Shown: positions 51,958 to 61,229, counted from the stretch's first letter. The stretch is DNA of 64,000 bases from an uncultured Lachnospiraceae bacterium (GCA_910587305.1 CAJUKV010000011.1:26770-90769), one strand, 5' to 3'. Notes: a model not told the origin generated them from the letters alone. Program-made: numbers and translations.

Positions 51958-52902
51958 ATGGTAAAAAAAATTGAATTTACATTTGATTCCAGGGATGGGA
52001 TGACAAAGATACATGCCGTCAGATGGATACCGGAGGGGAAAGTGCTCTGTATTCTTCAGGTAGTGCATGGTATGGCAGAGTACATTGAACGGTATGAAGC
52101 TCTGGCACAGTATTTAGGGGAGAAGGGAATACTGGTAACCGGTGATGATCACTTAGGACATGGAAAAAGCGTGGGAGCGGATGGGACGTATGGGTATTTC
52201 TGCGAGCAGGATCCGGCCACAGTGGTGGTAAGAGACGTTCACCGTCTGAAAAAAATGACACAGGAGGAATACCCAGGCGTACCTTATGTTATTTTGGGAC
52301 ACAGCATGGGATCCTTTATTGCCCGCAATTATCTGTTTAAATACGGAACAGGAATACAGGGCGCGGTGATATGTGGAACGGGCTCACAGCCTAAGGCGCT
52401 TGTAAAGGTGTGTAAACTTCTGGCAGCGGTACAGAGCCTTTTTTTGGGATCAAAGCATACCGCAAAGCTTATGGATAAGCTTGCCTTTGGCAATTACAAC
52501 CAAAAAATAGCGGATGCAAAGACTCCTTTTGACTGGCTTTGTACGGATAAGACTGTGGTGGACGCTTATATGGAAGATAACCTGTGCGGTTTTACCTTTA
52601 CCGTCAATGGGTTTCAGACCTTATTTACACTGATTGACAGGCTGAATCAGGAGGAAAATCTGCTGCTGATGCCAAAGGAGCTTCCGGTGTACTTTATTGC
52701 AGGGGATAAGGATCCGGTGGGGAATTATGGAGAGGGCGTGAAGAAAGCCTTTGAGGATTTTAAGCAGGCCGGTATGGAGCGCATTTCCATAAAACTTTAT
52801 CCGGGAGACAGGCATGAGCTGCTCAATGAAAAGGATAAGCATAAAGTATATGAGGATCTTTACCCGTGGATTATGGAGAGGGTAAAGGAATATCAGCTTT
52901 AA
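51958..52902 (+). CDS. Alpha/beta hydrolase, lysophospholipase/monoacylglycerol lipase type
   Basis: The 314-residue serine hydrolase has the HGMAEYIERY oxyanion region, nucleophile elbow GHSMGS, and late Asp and His (AGDKDPVG, GDRHELLNE). It resembles PldB/monoglyceride lipase proteins of Clostridia and is cytoplasmic. The ATG at 51958 follows ATGGAGGATTACA at the end of a leader repeat. Its true substrate is unknown. Confidence 0.87.
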   Translation: MVKKIEFTFDSRDGMTKIHAVRWIPEGKVLCILQVVHGMAEYIERYEALAQYLGEKGILVTGDDHLGHGKSVGADGTYGYFCEQDPATVVVRDVHRLKKMTQEEYPGVPYVILGHSMGSFIARNYLFKYGTGIQGAVICGTGSQPKALVKVCKLLAAVQSLFLGSKHTAKLMDKLAFGNYNQKIADAKTPFDWLCTDKTVVDAYMEDNLCGFTFTVNGFQTLFTLIDRLNQEENLLLMPKELPVYFIAGDKDPVGNYGEGVKKAFEDFKQAGMERISIKLYPGDRHELLNEKDKHKVYEDLYPWIMERVKEYQL

Positions 52903-52967
52903 CATTTTGAAATTTTTTAAGAAGAACTTTTATCTGCGGCTTAACTGCTGCAGGTTTAAAGAAAGGC

Positions 52968-53501
52968 ATGGGTAATGAATTGAAAAAGAAATTTTTAAAA
53001 ATTTTTCCCTGGATCCTGGTACTGCTCCTGGCATTTGGAATGAATGTTCATGCCTCCGAAGATTCGGACGGGGCGGCAGACGATGTAATTGGACAGGTGA
53101 AGCAGGAGCTTACCTCAATTTTTGAAAATGTAGATAAGGAAACGGCGGAAGAAGTTTTTTCGTTTTTGAAGGAAAAGATCTCAGAGGGGAGTTTAAGCTC
53201 GGAGGAAGGGCTTTTAAATGCCATCCGCGAGGGCAAAGAAGAGTTTGGTGTGGAAATTGCCAGGGAAGATGCAAGAAAGCTGGTTGATACCATGAATAAG
53301 CTAGAGGGAATGGGTTTTTCAGCGGAATATGTGCTTGATAAAACGGAAAGCCTTTACCAGGAATATGGAGCTGACTTTGTGGATCATGTGGACGAAATTG
53401 TAACGGGCGCTGTGAAAAATGCGGCATCTAATGCGGTAGGGAGCTTTTTTGGCAATTTGAAAGAATCTGTTAAAAGCTTTTTTGCAAGCCTGTTTTCTTA
53501 A
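52968..53501 (+). CDS. Secreted helical protein of unknown function
   Basis: The 177-residue product starts with a signal peptide (KKKFLKIFPWILVLLLAFG, likely cleavage after VHA near residue 29). The mature part is acidic and helical (EVFSFLKEKI, DTMNKLEGMGF) with a C-terminal amphipathic stretch (AVGSFFGNLKESVKSFFASLF). It vaguely recalls DUF1002-type secreted proteins but I do not assign it. It is probably exported and membrane-associated. Confidence 0.65.
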   Translation: MGNELKKKFLKIFPWILVLLLAFGMNVHASEDSDGAADDVIGQVKQELTSIFENVDKETAEEVFSFLKEKISEGSLSSEEGLLNAIREGKEEFGVEIAREDARKLVDTMNKLEGMGFSAEYVLDKTESLYQEYGADFVDHVDEIVTGAVKNAASNAVGSFFGNLKESVKSFFASLFS

Positions 53502-53632
53502 CTTTTCCGGAACTGTTACGGGGAATAAAATAATTGAGAGCTGTAAATAAATAATTTGGAGGAAAGAAAATTATTTATTGCAGCTCCTTGTATTTGGAAA
53601 TGAAAGAAAGCGAATGGGGAAAAGAGGAAAGA

Positions 53633-53742
53633 GTGAAAGATTTTCAATCTTTCACTCACAAGTTTGTGTCTGCGCTGCCTCCACAAACTTGTAAGCCATA
53701 TATGGCTTTGCGCAATAAAGCAGCGCAGAAATGAGGAGATTT
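53633..53742 (+). promoter_or_regulatory. Leader repeat before D-lactate dehydrogenase
   Basis: It is nearly identical to the element before the ammonium transporter from CACAAGTTTGTG to ATGAGGAG. The first hairpin is GTGAAAGATT/AATCTTTCAC (53633-53642 with 53646-53655), differing from the 47550 copy by a compensated base pair. TCTGCGCTGC (53669-53678) complements GCAGCGCAGA (53720-53729). A GTG at 53633 opens a frame that runs to the TGA overlapping the Shine-Dalgarno. Confidence 0.8.
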
Positions 53743-54738
53743 ATGAAAATTGCATTTTATGGAACAAAACCTTATGACAAAATATGGTTCGAGCCCATGG
53801 GAAAGGAATATGGGTTTGACATTCATTTTATTGAAGCGGCCTGTAACCGGGAAACGGTTTTTATGGCGAAAGGACATGACGCAATCTGTATATTCGTGAA
53901 TGATTATGTGGATGCGGAAATGATAGATGCCCTTTATGAAATGAAAGTCAAGGCAATTTTGCTGCGCAGCGCAGGCTTTAATAATGTAGATGTAAAGGCG
54001 GCGGAAGATAAAATAGTGGTTCTTCGGGTACCCAGTTATTCTCCGGAGGCGGTCGCGGAATTTGCTATGGCGCTGCTTCTTACGGTAAACAGGCTGACCC
54101 ATAAGGCATACAATAGAACCAGGGAATTTAATATGAGTTTAAATGGGCTTATGGGAACGGATTTGTATGAAAAGACAGTGGGCGTTATCGGCACAGGAAA
54201 GATTGGGCAGGCGATGATCAGGATCTTTAATGGTTTTCAGACTCATGTGCTTTGTTATGACCCCTTTCCTGTAGAAGGGTTAGAAGCGGAGTATGTGTCT
54301 CTTGACGAGCTGTTTAAAAGCTCGGATATTATTTCCCTTCATTGTCCCCTTACATCAGATACAAGGCATTTGATTAATAAGGATACGATTGCCAAAATGA
54401 AAAACGGTGTTTATCTGGTAAATACTTCAAGAGGCGCTCTGATCAACACGGAGGATTTGATCGACGCCATGCTGGAAGGGAAATTTGGCGGCGTAGGCCT
54501 GGACGTATACGAGGAAGAAGAAGGGGTTTTCTATGAGGATAAGTCCGGCGATATTATGGTAGATGATAATTTGGCGCGCCTTATGACGCTCCCAAATGCG
54601 CTGGTCACTTCTCATATGGGATTTTTTACAAAGGAGGCTATGCAGGCGATTGCCCGTACAACGCTGGAAAATGCTTATGCCCTGGAGAACGGGCTGCCGC
54701 TTGTTAACCGGGTAGGGATAGAAATGGTTCAGGCGTGA
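53743..54738 (+). CDS. ldhA: D-lactate dehydrogenase / 2-hydroxyacid dehydrogenase
   Basis: The 331-residue NAD enzyme reduces pyruvate to D-lactate. It has LLRSAGFNNVD in the catalytic domain, the Rossmann motif GVIGTGKIGQAM, Arg in NTSRGALI, Glu in VYEEEEGVF and His in SHMGFFTKEA. The ATG at 53743 follows GAGGAG from the leader repeat. Family members with other 2-hydroxyacid substrates exist, so substrate is not certain. Confidence 0.88.
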   Translation: MKIAFYGTKPYDKIWFEPMGKEYGFDIHFIEAACNRETVFMAKGHDAICIFVNDYVDAEMIDALYEMKVKAILLRSAGFNNVDVKAAEDKIVVLRVPSYSPEAVAEFAMALLLTVNRLTHKAYNRTREFNMSLNGLMGTDLYEKTVGVIGTGKIGQAMIRIFNGFQTHVLCYDPFPVEGLEAEYVSLDELFKSSDIISLHCPLTSDTRHLINKDTIAKMKNGVYLVNTSRGALINTEDLIDAMLEGKFGGVGLDVYEEEEGVFYEDKSGDIMVDDNLARLMTLPNALVTSHMGFFTKEAMQAIARTTLENAYALENGLPLVNRVGIEMVQA

Positions 54739-54841
54739 TTGTAAAATATTTTTTTTTCTGCTATAATCATACAATAATATTGTGCAATAGAACTATTGGC
54801 GCAGTATCGCAAGGGAGCTTGCGATATGCAGGAGTATAGCA

Positions 54842-55336
54842 ATGGAACAGGAAATATCTTACGAAATTCGTTTTGCAGGCCAGGATGACTGGGAGGAAGC
54901 CATTGGGCTGGCCTGGAAAACCTTTTTAGAATTTGAAGCGGCTGATTATACACAGGAGGGAATCAAAAGCTTTGAAGACTTTATCACAAATTCAAGTGTA
55001 AAAAATATGTTTGTGATGGGCATGTATCAAATGATGGCAGCCTATGATAAGGGCAGGATTGTAGGGATGATCACGCTGCGCAATGAAATGCATATTTCGC
55101 TCCTTTTTGTAGATAAAGATTATCACAGACGGGGAATTGGCAGAGCTTTGGTTTTGAAACTGGCCGCTTATGTGGAGGATGAGCTGGGAAAAAGCAGACT
55201 GACGGTGAACGCTGCGCCTTATGGGATAGATTTTTATCATAAGGTTGGTTTTCGGGATTTAGGGCCGGAGGTCTGGCAGGACGGGATTAAATATACACCG
55301 ATGGAATACATCCTTTCAGACAAAAGTGTTAATTAA
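54842..55336 (+). CDS. GNAT-family N-acetyltransferase
   Basis: The 164-residue protein has the acetyl-CoA loop FVDKDYHRRGIGRALVL and NAAPYGIDFYHKVGF. The substrate is unknown. A hairpin ATCGCAAG/CTTGCGAT lies just before the CAGGAG ribosome binding site. It may be cotranscribed with the HD-GYP gene 14 bases downstream. Confidence 0.88.
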   Translation: MEQEISYEIRFAGQDDWEEAIGLAWKTFLEFEAADYTQEGIKSFEDFITNSSVKNMFVMGMYQMMAAYDKGRIVGMITLRNEMHISLLFVDKDYHRRGIGRALVLKLAAYVEDELGKSRLTVNAAPYGIDFYHKVGFRDLGPEVWQDGIKYTPMEYILSDKSVN

Positions 55337-55350
55337 GTGGGGGTATATGT

Positions 55351-56607
55351 ATGGAATATATTCACAGCAAAGATATTTTTCTTTTAATGAGAGACACCTT
55401 AAAGTTGATTGACCGCAAACCGATGGATCACGGTTCCAGAGTTGCGTATTATTTGTATAAAATGCTGGAATGCAAGGGCGGTTTTGAAAAGTTTGAGCTG
55501 GCTGATTTTGTGTTTTTAGCGTCTCTTCATGATATAGGCGCATACAAAACGGATAATTTAAAAGATATGCTTCAATATGAGTTTAAGGAGACCATGGCTC
55601 ATAGTGTGTACGGGTATCTGGTTTTTAAATATTTATCTCCTTTAAGTGAGCTTTCCCAGATTATCCTTTATCACCATATGGATTATTCCCGGTTAGAAGC
55701 CATGGGTCATGAATATAAAGAAGTCACCGCATGTTTAAATCTGGCGGAAAAAATTGATATTTATTCCACAATTCTCGGGGATAAATTTGCTGTGAGCAGG
55801 CTGGAAAAGCACATTGGCACAATATTCAGCAAAGACTCTTATGATCTGTTTAAGCAGGCAGAAGAAAAATACGATGTGATAAACAAGGTAAAAAGCGACG
55901 ACTACAAGGCTGAATTAGATGAAATCACGGAGTACATGATTTTTACCAATGCGGATAAGAAAAAGTCGGTGGAAATGCTCATGTATATCCAGGGCCTTAA
56001 GGAAGAAAATTTAGTATTTAACGCCGTTACCTGTACCTGTATAGCTGAGATTTTAGGACAGAAGGCAGGGCTCAATGAATTGGAGAGGGAGCAGCTTTAT
56101 TATGCGACGCTCCTTCACGATATAGGGATGCTGGCAATTCCAAATGGGATCACGAACGCGCCAAGGAACCTGACGCCGGAAGAATACAAAAAAGTAAAGA
56201 TGCACGTTCTTCTGGCGGAAAAGGTTTTGAAAAACAGAATGGCTGAGGAAGTTATGGGAATTGTGGCAACTCACCATGAACGGGGGGATGGAAGCGGGTA
56301 TCCAAGAGGGCTTAAGGAAGCCCAGATGAACCGCAATCAATGGATATTACAGCTTGCGGATTCCGTGTCGGCGTTATTGGCTGTGAAAACTTACCGACCG
56401 GCGCTGAGCAGAGACGAATTGAGCGCGCTGTTACGCAAGGAAGCCGAGCAGGGCAAGTATAATAAGATGATTGTAAATCTGTTTTTAGATGGGCAAAGCG
56501 AGATAATGGATTATGTGGAGAACCGGGTGGATAAGACTCTGGTTACCTATCGCAAATTAAATCAGCAGTATAAAAAGGTTTCCAGGAATTTTGGAGAACA
56601 CCGATGA
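55351..56607 (+). CDS. Tandem HD / HD-GYP domain protein, probable c-di-GMP phosphodiesterase
   Basis: The 418-residue protein has two HD-type domains. The first (about 15-190) has His60-Asp61 (ASLHDIGAY) and a YHHMDY motif. The second (about 215-390) has LLHDIG (His256-Asp257) and HHERGDGSGYPRG (308-320), the HD-GYP signature. It is likely a cytoplasmic metal-dependent phosphodiesterase acting on cyclic di-GMP or a related dinucleotide. No sensor domain other than the first HD is visible. Confidence 0.88.
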   Translation: MEYIHSKDIFLLMRDTLKLIDRKPMDHGSRVAYYLYKMLECKGGFEKFELADFVFLASLHDIGAYKTDNLKDMLQYEFKETMAHSVYGYLVFKYLSPLSELSQIILYHHMDYSRLEAMGHEYKEVTACLNLAEKIDIYSTILGDKFAVSRLEKHIGTIFSKDSYDLFKQAEEKYDVINKVKSDDYKAELDEITEYMIFTNADKKKSVEMLMYIQGLKEENLVFNAVTCTCIAEILGQKAGLNELEREQLYYATLLHDIGMLAIPNGITNAPRNLTPEEYKKVKMHVLLAEKVLKNRMAEEVMGIVATHHERGDGSGYPRGLKEAQMNRNQWILQLADSVSALLAVKTYRPALSRDELSALLRKEAEQGKYNKMIVNLFLDGQSEIMDYVENRVDKTLVTYRKLNQQYKKVSRNFGEHR

Positions 56608-56652
56608 CAATAAGTATACATAAAAGTACGCAAGAAAAGGAAGGGGCAAGTT

Positions 56653-57354
56653 TTGGGCAGATTTTTTAATATGGACAGCCCGCTGTTTAGCTTTTTAAAC
56701 AGGGTAGCGGATTTAATTATACTGAATTTACTTACGTTGGTTTGCTGCATCCCCATTTTTACGGTGGGAGCTGCTATGACGGGTTTAAATTATGTATGCC
56801 TTAAGATGGTTCGAAACGAAGAAGGATATATTGTAAGAGGTTTCTTTAAGTCCTTTAAGCAGAATTTTAAGCAGGCAACCGTTATATGGCTGCTGATTCT
56901 TTTGGTAATTGGCGTATTGGCGGGAGATATCTTTATTTTGGGATATTCTACCGTCGTATTTCCCACATGGATTAAAGTGGCGCTGCTGGCGGTGGGGCTG
57001 ATAGTCCTTGTAGGGATTATGCATGTGTTTCCTGTTCTTGCCAGATTTGACAATACAATCAGAAATACATTTAGAAATTCTCTGTATATGGGAATTTTAA
57101 CACTTCCCAAAACAATTCTTATGGTAGTGATTTGGATTCTTCCTGTTGTGATTACGGCGCTTTCCTTCCAGGCTTTTCCTTTCGTTTTCCTGCTGGGAAT
57201 TTCCGGCCCGGCCTTTTTGTGCGCACTTTTGTATAATAAGACTTTTAAACGCTTTGAGCCGGAGGAGGAAGAAGTGGCGGGAGATTATGAGTGGACGATA
57301 GCTGTTGAGGACGAAGGGGAAGAGGGGACAAAAGCTGAAAAGGCCGGTAGATGA
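56653..57354 (+). CDS. YesL/DUF624-family membrane protein
   Basis: The 233-residue protein has about five spans and starts with a TTG after GGAAGGGG. MDSPLFSFLNRVADLIILN and CCIPIFTVGAAMTGLNYVCLKMVRNEEGY are typical of YesL. Such proteins often sit next to sugar ABC transporters, and here the sugar-importer ATPase follows. A hairpin GTACAAAA/TTTTGTAC (57358-57393) lies after the stop. Confidence 0.88.
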   Translation: MGRFFNMDSPLFSFLNRVADLIILNLLTLVCCIPIFTVGAAMTGLNYVCLKMVRNEEGYIVRGFFKSFKQNFKQATVIWLLILLVIGVLAGDIFILGYSTVVFPTWIKVALLAVGLIVLVGIMHVFPVLARFDNTIRNTFRNSLYMGILTLPKTILMVVIWILPVVITALSFQAFPFVFLLGISGPAFLCALLYNKTFKRFEPEEEEVAGDYEWTIAVEDEGEEGTKAEKAGR

Positions 57355-57540
57355 ATTGTACAAAATGTCCATATATGTCTGACTTTTTTGTACGTTTTGC
57401 TGCCTGATAGGAAAAGCATAAATAATTATAAGCATTTTCTCTAATACAATATAAAATCTTTGTGGAATAGTGGTATAGGCAGAATTGGAAATCTCATGTA
57501 TACTTAGCATAGAGTTAAAAATTCCAAGGAGGCAAATAGA

Positions 57541-58650
57541 ATGGCAAGTTTATCGTTAAAGAACATCTGCAAAAAATACCCCAATGGATTTGAAGCCGTG
57601 AAAGATTTCAATCTTGAAATTGCAGATAAAGAATTTATTATTTTCGTAGGTCCTTCAGGATGTGGTAAGTCTACCACCCTTCGTATGGTTGCAGGCTTGG
57701 AAGATATTTCTTCCGGCGAATTGAAGATTGGCGACAGAGTCGTTAATGATGTTGAGCCTAAGGACAGGGATATTGCAATGGTATTCCAGAATTACGCTTT
57801 GTATCCTCATATGTCAGTATATGATAATATGGCTTTCGGACTTAAATTGAGGAAAGTTCCGAAGGATGAAATCGATAAGATGGTTAAGGAAGCAGCTAAG
57901 ATCCTTGACCTGACAGCTCTTCTCGACAGAAAGCCTAAGGCTTTGTCCGGTGGTCAGAGACAGCGTGTTGCTATGGGACGTGCCATCGTTCGTAATCCTA
58001 AGGTATTCCTGATGGATGAACCTCTTTCCAACCTGGATGCCAAATTACGTGTGCAGATGCGTATTGAGATTGCGAAACTGCATCAGAGATTAGGCACCAC
58101 CATTATCTATGTAACACATGACCAGACAGAGGCTATGACCCTTGGCGATAGAATCGTAGTTATGAAGGACGGCGTTATCCAGCAGGTAGATACGCCTCAA
58201 AACTTATATGAGAAGCCGGCTAACCTGTTTGTAGCAGGATTTATGGGATCTCCTCAGATGAACTTCCTTGATGCGGTAGTAGAAGTAAAGGGCGATGGGG
58301 CAAGTCTGAAGGTTGCCGGAAAGAATATTGAACTTCCCAAATCTAAAGCGAAGAAATTGATTGATGGTGGCTATGCAGGAAAGACAGTTACCTTTGGTAT
58401 CCGTCCTGAAGACGTATATGATTCGGAGGCATTCGTTAGCTCAGCTCAGTGCGTATTCGAGTCAACTATCAAGGTTTACGAATTGCTTGGCGCAGAGGTT
58501 TATTTATACTTTGATCTGGCTGAGTTCCCGATTACGGCAAGAGTTGATTCCCGTACGACAGCAAGACCTGGCGATTCGGTTAGGTTTGCATTTGATGTTG
58601 ATAAGATTCATGTATTTGATAAAGAAACTGAGCATGTTATTACTAACTAG
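57541..58650 (+). CDS. msmX: Sugar ABC transporter ATP-binding protein (UgpC/MsmX type)
   Basis: The 369-residue ATPase has Walker A GPSGCGKST (37-45), the LSGGQRQRVAMGRA signature, Walker B VFLMDEPLSNLDAKLR, and a C-terminal TOBE/MOP domain. Proteins of this type energise several sugar importers in one cell. It stands alone between a YesL gene and a strong terminator, and the importer at 16864-20689 has no ATPase, so it is the best candidate partner. Confidence 0.95.
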   Translation: MASLSLKNICKKYPNGFEAVKDFNLEIADKEFIIFVGPSGCGKSTTLRMVAGLEDISSGELKIGDRVVNDVEPKDRDIAMVFQNYALYPHMSVYDNMAFGLKLRKVPKDEIDKMVKEAAKILDLTALLDRKPKALSGGQRQRVAMGRAIVRNPKVFLMDEPLSNLDAKLRVQMRIEIAKLHQRLGTTIIYVTHDQTEAMTLGDRIVVMKDGVIQQVDTPQNLYEKPANLFVAGFMGSPQMNFLDAVVEVKGDGASLKVAGKNIELPKSKAKKLIDGGYAGKTVTFGIRPEDVYDSEAFVSSAQCVFESTIKVYELLGAEVYLYFDLAEFPITARVDSRTTARPGDSVRFAFDVDKIHVFDKETEHVITN

Positions 58651-58670
58651 TAATAAGTATATACAAAAAA

Positions 58671-58695
58671 GGATGCCAACGGCATCCTTTTTTTT
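58671..58695 (+). terminator. Rho-independent terminator after the importer ATPase
   Basis: GGATGCC-AAC-GGCATCC (58671-58687), followed by eight T residues. Confidence 0.95.
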
Positions 58696-58801
58696 GCACA
58701 GGGGTGTGTATGGACAGCTTCCGCTATCGCCCCGCGCGGCGAGCAGGGGAAAACCCTTCTCTGCTTGATTGTAAAACCCGTTTTAGAAAGGATATGAAGG
58801 G

Positions 58802-59890
58802 ATGATTTCAACACAGATTATAGTAAATTGCATTGAAGAACTTCGCTCAATTACGAAAGTGAATTTGGCGATTTTTGCTTTGGATGGGGTAGAGGTTGCT
58901 TCCACCTTTGACAGTAGTGATATACCGGAATATATTATTAAAGGATTTGTTGATTCCCCGGCAGACAGTCAGGTAATAGGGAGAGATCATTTGTTTAAGA
59001 TAACAGATGACGGGGAGCTTGTGTATATTTTGATTGCCAGGGGAAATAATGACGAGTCGTATTTGATTGGAAAAATAGCGGTCAGCCAGATGCAGCAGCT
59101 TATGACAGCCTATAAGGAGCGGTTCGATCGCAATAATTTTTTCCAGAATCTGCTGATGGATAATCTGCTTTTGGTTGATGTTTATAATCGTGCGAAGAAA
59201 CTTCATATTGAGGTGATGGTCCCGAGAGTTGTATTGGTAGTTGAGACGGGGACGGAACAGGATGGTACGGCAGCAGAGTTTTTGCGAGGTATGTTTTCTT
59301 CTCAGTCGGGAGATTTTATAACGGCAGTAGATGAAAGCAATGTGATTTTGCTCAAAGCCCTTGACCCAAAAGAAGGGTACAGGGAAATTGAACAAACGGC
59401 GCAGACCATAGTAGATATGATGAGCACGGAAGTAATGATGAATGTCAGAGTGGGATATGGAACCATTGTGCAGGAACTAAAGGATGTGTCCAAATCCTAT
59501 AAAGAAGCAATGATGGCATTGAACGTAGGGAAAATATTCTATGTAGAAAAAAAGGTAAATTCTTATGGAAGCCTTGGCATAGGGCGCCTTATTTATCAAT
59601 TGCCGGCTAATCTGTGCAAGATATTTATCGAGGAAATTTTTGGAAATAACGATCCGGGAGATTTTGACGAGGAGATTGTCACCACTGTAAATAAGTTTTT
59701 TGAGAATAATTTAAATGTGTCCGAAACATCCAGGCAGCTTTTCGTCCATAGAAATACGCTTGTATACAGGGTAGAAAAACTACAGAAAATTACAGGACTT
59801 GACGTAAGGACCTTTGACGACGCGCTTACTTTTAAAATTGCCATGATGGTATATAGTTATATGCAGTATCTGGAATTACAAGATAACTAA
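58802..59890 (+). CDS. CdaR/PucR-type transcriptional regulator
   Basis: The 362-residue protein has an N-terminal sensor region (about 1-120), a middle GGDEF-like/CdaR domain, and a C-terminal PucR helix-turn-helix (NLNVSETSRQLFVHRNTLVYRVEKL). It probably responds to a small metabolite. The target is not evident; the neighbouring sugar ATPase or its own operon are possible. AGAAAGGATATGAAGGG precedes the ATG. Confidence 0.85.
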   Translation: MISTQIIVNCIEELRSITKVNLAIFALDGVEVASTFDSSDIPEYIIKGFVDSPADSQVIGRDHLFKITDDGELVYILIARGNNDESYLIGKIAVSQMQQLMTAYKERFDRNNFFQNLLMDNLLLVDVYNRAKKLHIEVMVPRVVLVVETGTEQDGTAAEFLRGMFSSQSGDFITAVDESNVILLKALDPKEGYREIEQTAQTIVDMMSTEVMMNVRVGYGTIVQELKDVSKSYKEAMMALNVGKIFYVEKKVNSYGSLGIGRLIYQLPANLCKIFIEEIFGNNDPGDFDEEIVTTVNKFFENNLNVSETSRQLFVHRNTLVYRVEKLQKITGLDVRTFDDALTFKIAMMVYSYMQYLELQDN

Positions 59891-59924
59891 AGTGTGCGAT
59901 AGTTTCGTATTTACCATTTGCTAA

Positions 59925-61013
59925 ATGATTTGCCTTATGGTAAATGGAATGAACAACCTTATTTCCGAATACAATGGTAAAGAATGTAACCGTATGGCTT
60001 TCGGCCAAGCTGTTACGGGAGAACTGTTGGGAGGGATAAGGTTGTATTTGTATGAAAAGAAAATAGTTTATCTGACTTTATCACAGAACGGGATTAAAAA
60101 AGCTTCTGCCGGATTTGCAAGGGTATCCAGGGAGAAGGATGCATTTGTTGTGGACATACATATAAAGAGCGAAGGAATATTTTTTGGAAAGAAATATTCC
60201 CTTTGTTTGATATCGGACGGAAGAGAGATAGAGTGGGGAACCATAACAGGGCAGCAGGGGCGGGCAGACGCCCACAGGAGCTTTGCCCTGCAAAAGGGGG
60301 TTGCCCGTTTTGGGGAGGAAGAATTTAAGGAAGAAGACCTGTATGGCCTGTTGATCCGCCTGGATGGCCCATATGAAATTTCCGGACGCTGGCAGGAGGA
60401 TGAAAGTAATGGCGGGGAACAGAAAAGTCCGGAAGTTTTAGCAGCGGACAGGGCTAAAAAAAACCTTATGGAGAAAGCGTCCGCAAAAGAAAAGAACAGG
60501 AAGGGAAGGCTTGTACCTGCGGAAGAAGTGTCCATGGCAAAAACCGCAGGGGAGACAGATGCAAAAAAAGAAACCAGGCGTTTGGAGGAGGAGAGGATGG
60601 CTGTTCATATGGCGGAAAGAGAAGAAGAACCGGAAGGCTTTTTTCCGCAGCCGGCTGCAGGCGATAAATGGGAGCAGCTTTTAAGAAGCTACAAAAATGT
60701 GCATCCTTTTGGAGATGAAAGGGTTTTTTTGTCTATAGAACCAAAAGACTTTGTTGTGTTGCAAGCCCCCTATCAAAGACTCGTAAACAACAGTTTTTTG
60801 CTACATGGATTTTATAATTACCGGCATATGATTTTAGGGCCTGACAAGGAGCTTGGGAATGGCGATGGGAGCTGCTTTTATCTGGGAGTGCCCGGAACTT
60901 ATTTTGAACGGGAAAAGATGGTGGCAGTTATGTTCGGGTTTGAAGGATTTGAGTGTGACGGAGCTGTGGAAATCGGGAAGTTTGGATATTATATGCGGCG
61001 TGTGGAATTATAA
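59925..61013 (+). CDS. DUF6128-like protein
   Basis: The 362-residue protein has an N-terminal beta domain (to about 145), a charged Lys/Glu-rich linker (150-240) and a C-terminal domain (FLLHGFYNYRHMILGP, GVPGTYFEREKMVAVMFGFEGFE, GKFGYYMRRVEL) shared by Lachnospiraceae proteins named DUF6128. Function is unknown. No strong Shine-Dalgarno marks the first ATG, so the start is uncertain; the ATG at 59949 is an alternative. Its stop lies two bases from the convergent SRP RNA. Confidence 0.7.
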   Translation: MICLMVNGMNNLISEYNGKECNRMAFGQAVTGELLGGIRLYLYEKKIVYLTLSQNGIKKASAGFARVSREKDAFVVDIHIKSEGIFFGKKYSLCLISDGREIEWGTITGQQGRADAHRSFALQKGVARFGEEEFKEEDLYGLLIRLDGPYEISGRWQEDESNGGEQKSPEVLAADRAKKNLMEKASAKEKNRKGRLVPAEEVSMAKTAGETDAKKETRRLEEERMAVHMAEREEEPEGFFPQPAAGDKWEQLLRSYKNVHPFGDERVFLSIEPKDFVVLQAPYQRLVNNSFLLHGFYNYRHMILGPDKELGNGDGSCFYLGVPGTYFEREKMVAVMFGFEGFECDGAVEIGKFGYYMRRVEL

Positions 61014-61014
61014 A

Positions 61015-61229
61015 GGAACCGGTCTTTACGCTCAGGGAAACTGCCATGCGTTACCAATACAGTTAACTAGGACCAGGCGCCCTTACGGCACATGGAAAAT
61101 TCTGTTTAGTGCTGCTTTGTTCCCAACCTGACACGGTTCACAGACTTCCATTGCGTAAGACCCAATCTTCAATGCCACTTGTACTGGGCGGCCATGACAG
61201 CTTCCCTGAAAACAAAGCCGCACGGTTCC
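61015..61229 (-). ncRNA. ffs: Signal recognition particle RNA
   Basis: On the minus strand, the ends GGAACCG and CGGTTCC pair, and the interior contains GTGTCAGGTTGGGAACAAAG followed by CAGCAC, the SRP domain IV with GGAA tetraloop and AGCAG internal loop that binds Ffh. The length of about 215 bases is intermediate, shorter than the roughly 270-base Bacillus form but larger than E. coli 4.5S. It adjoins tadA as in other Firmicutes, though in the opposite orientation. Confidence 0.9.
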
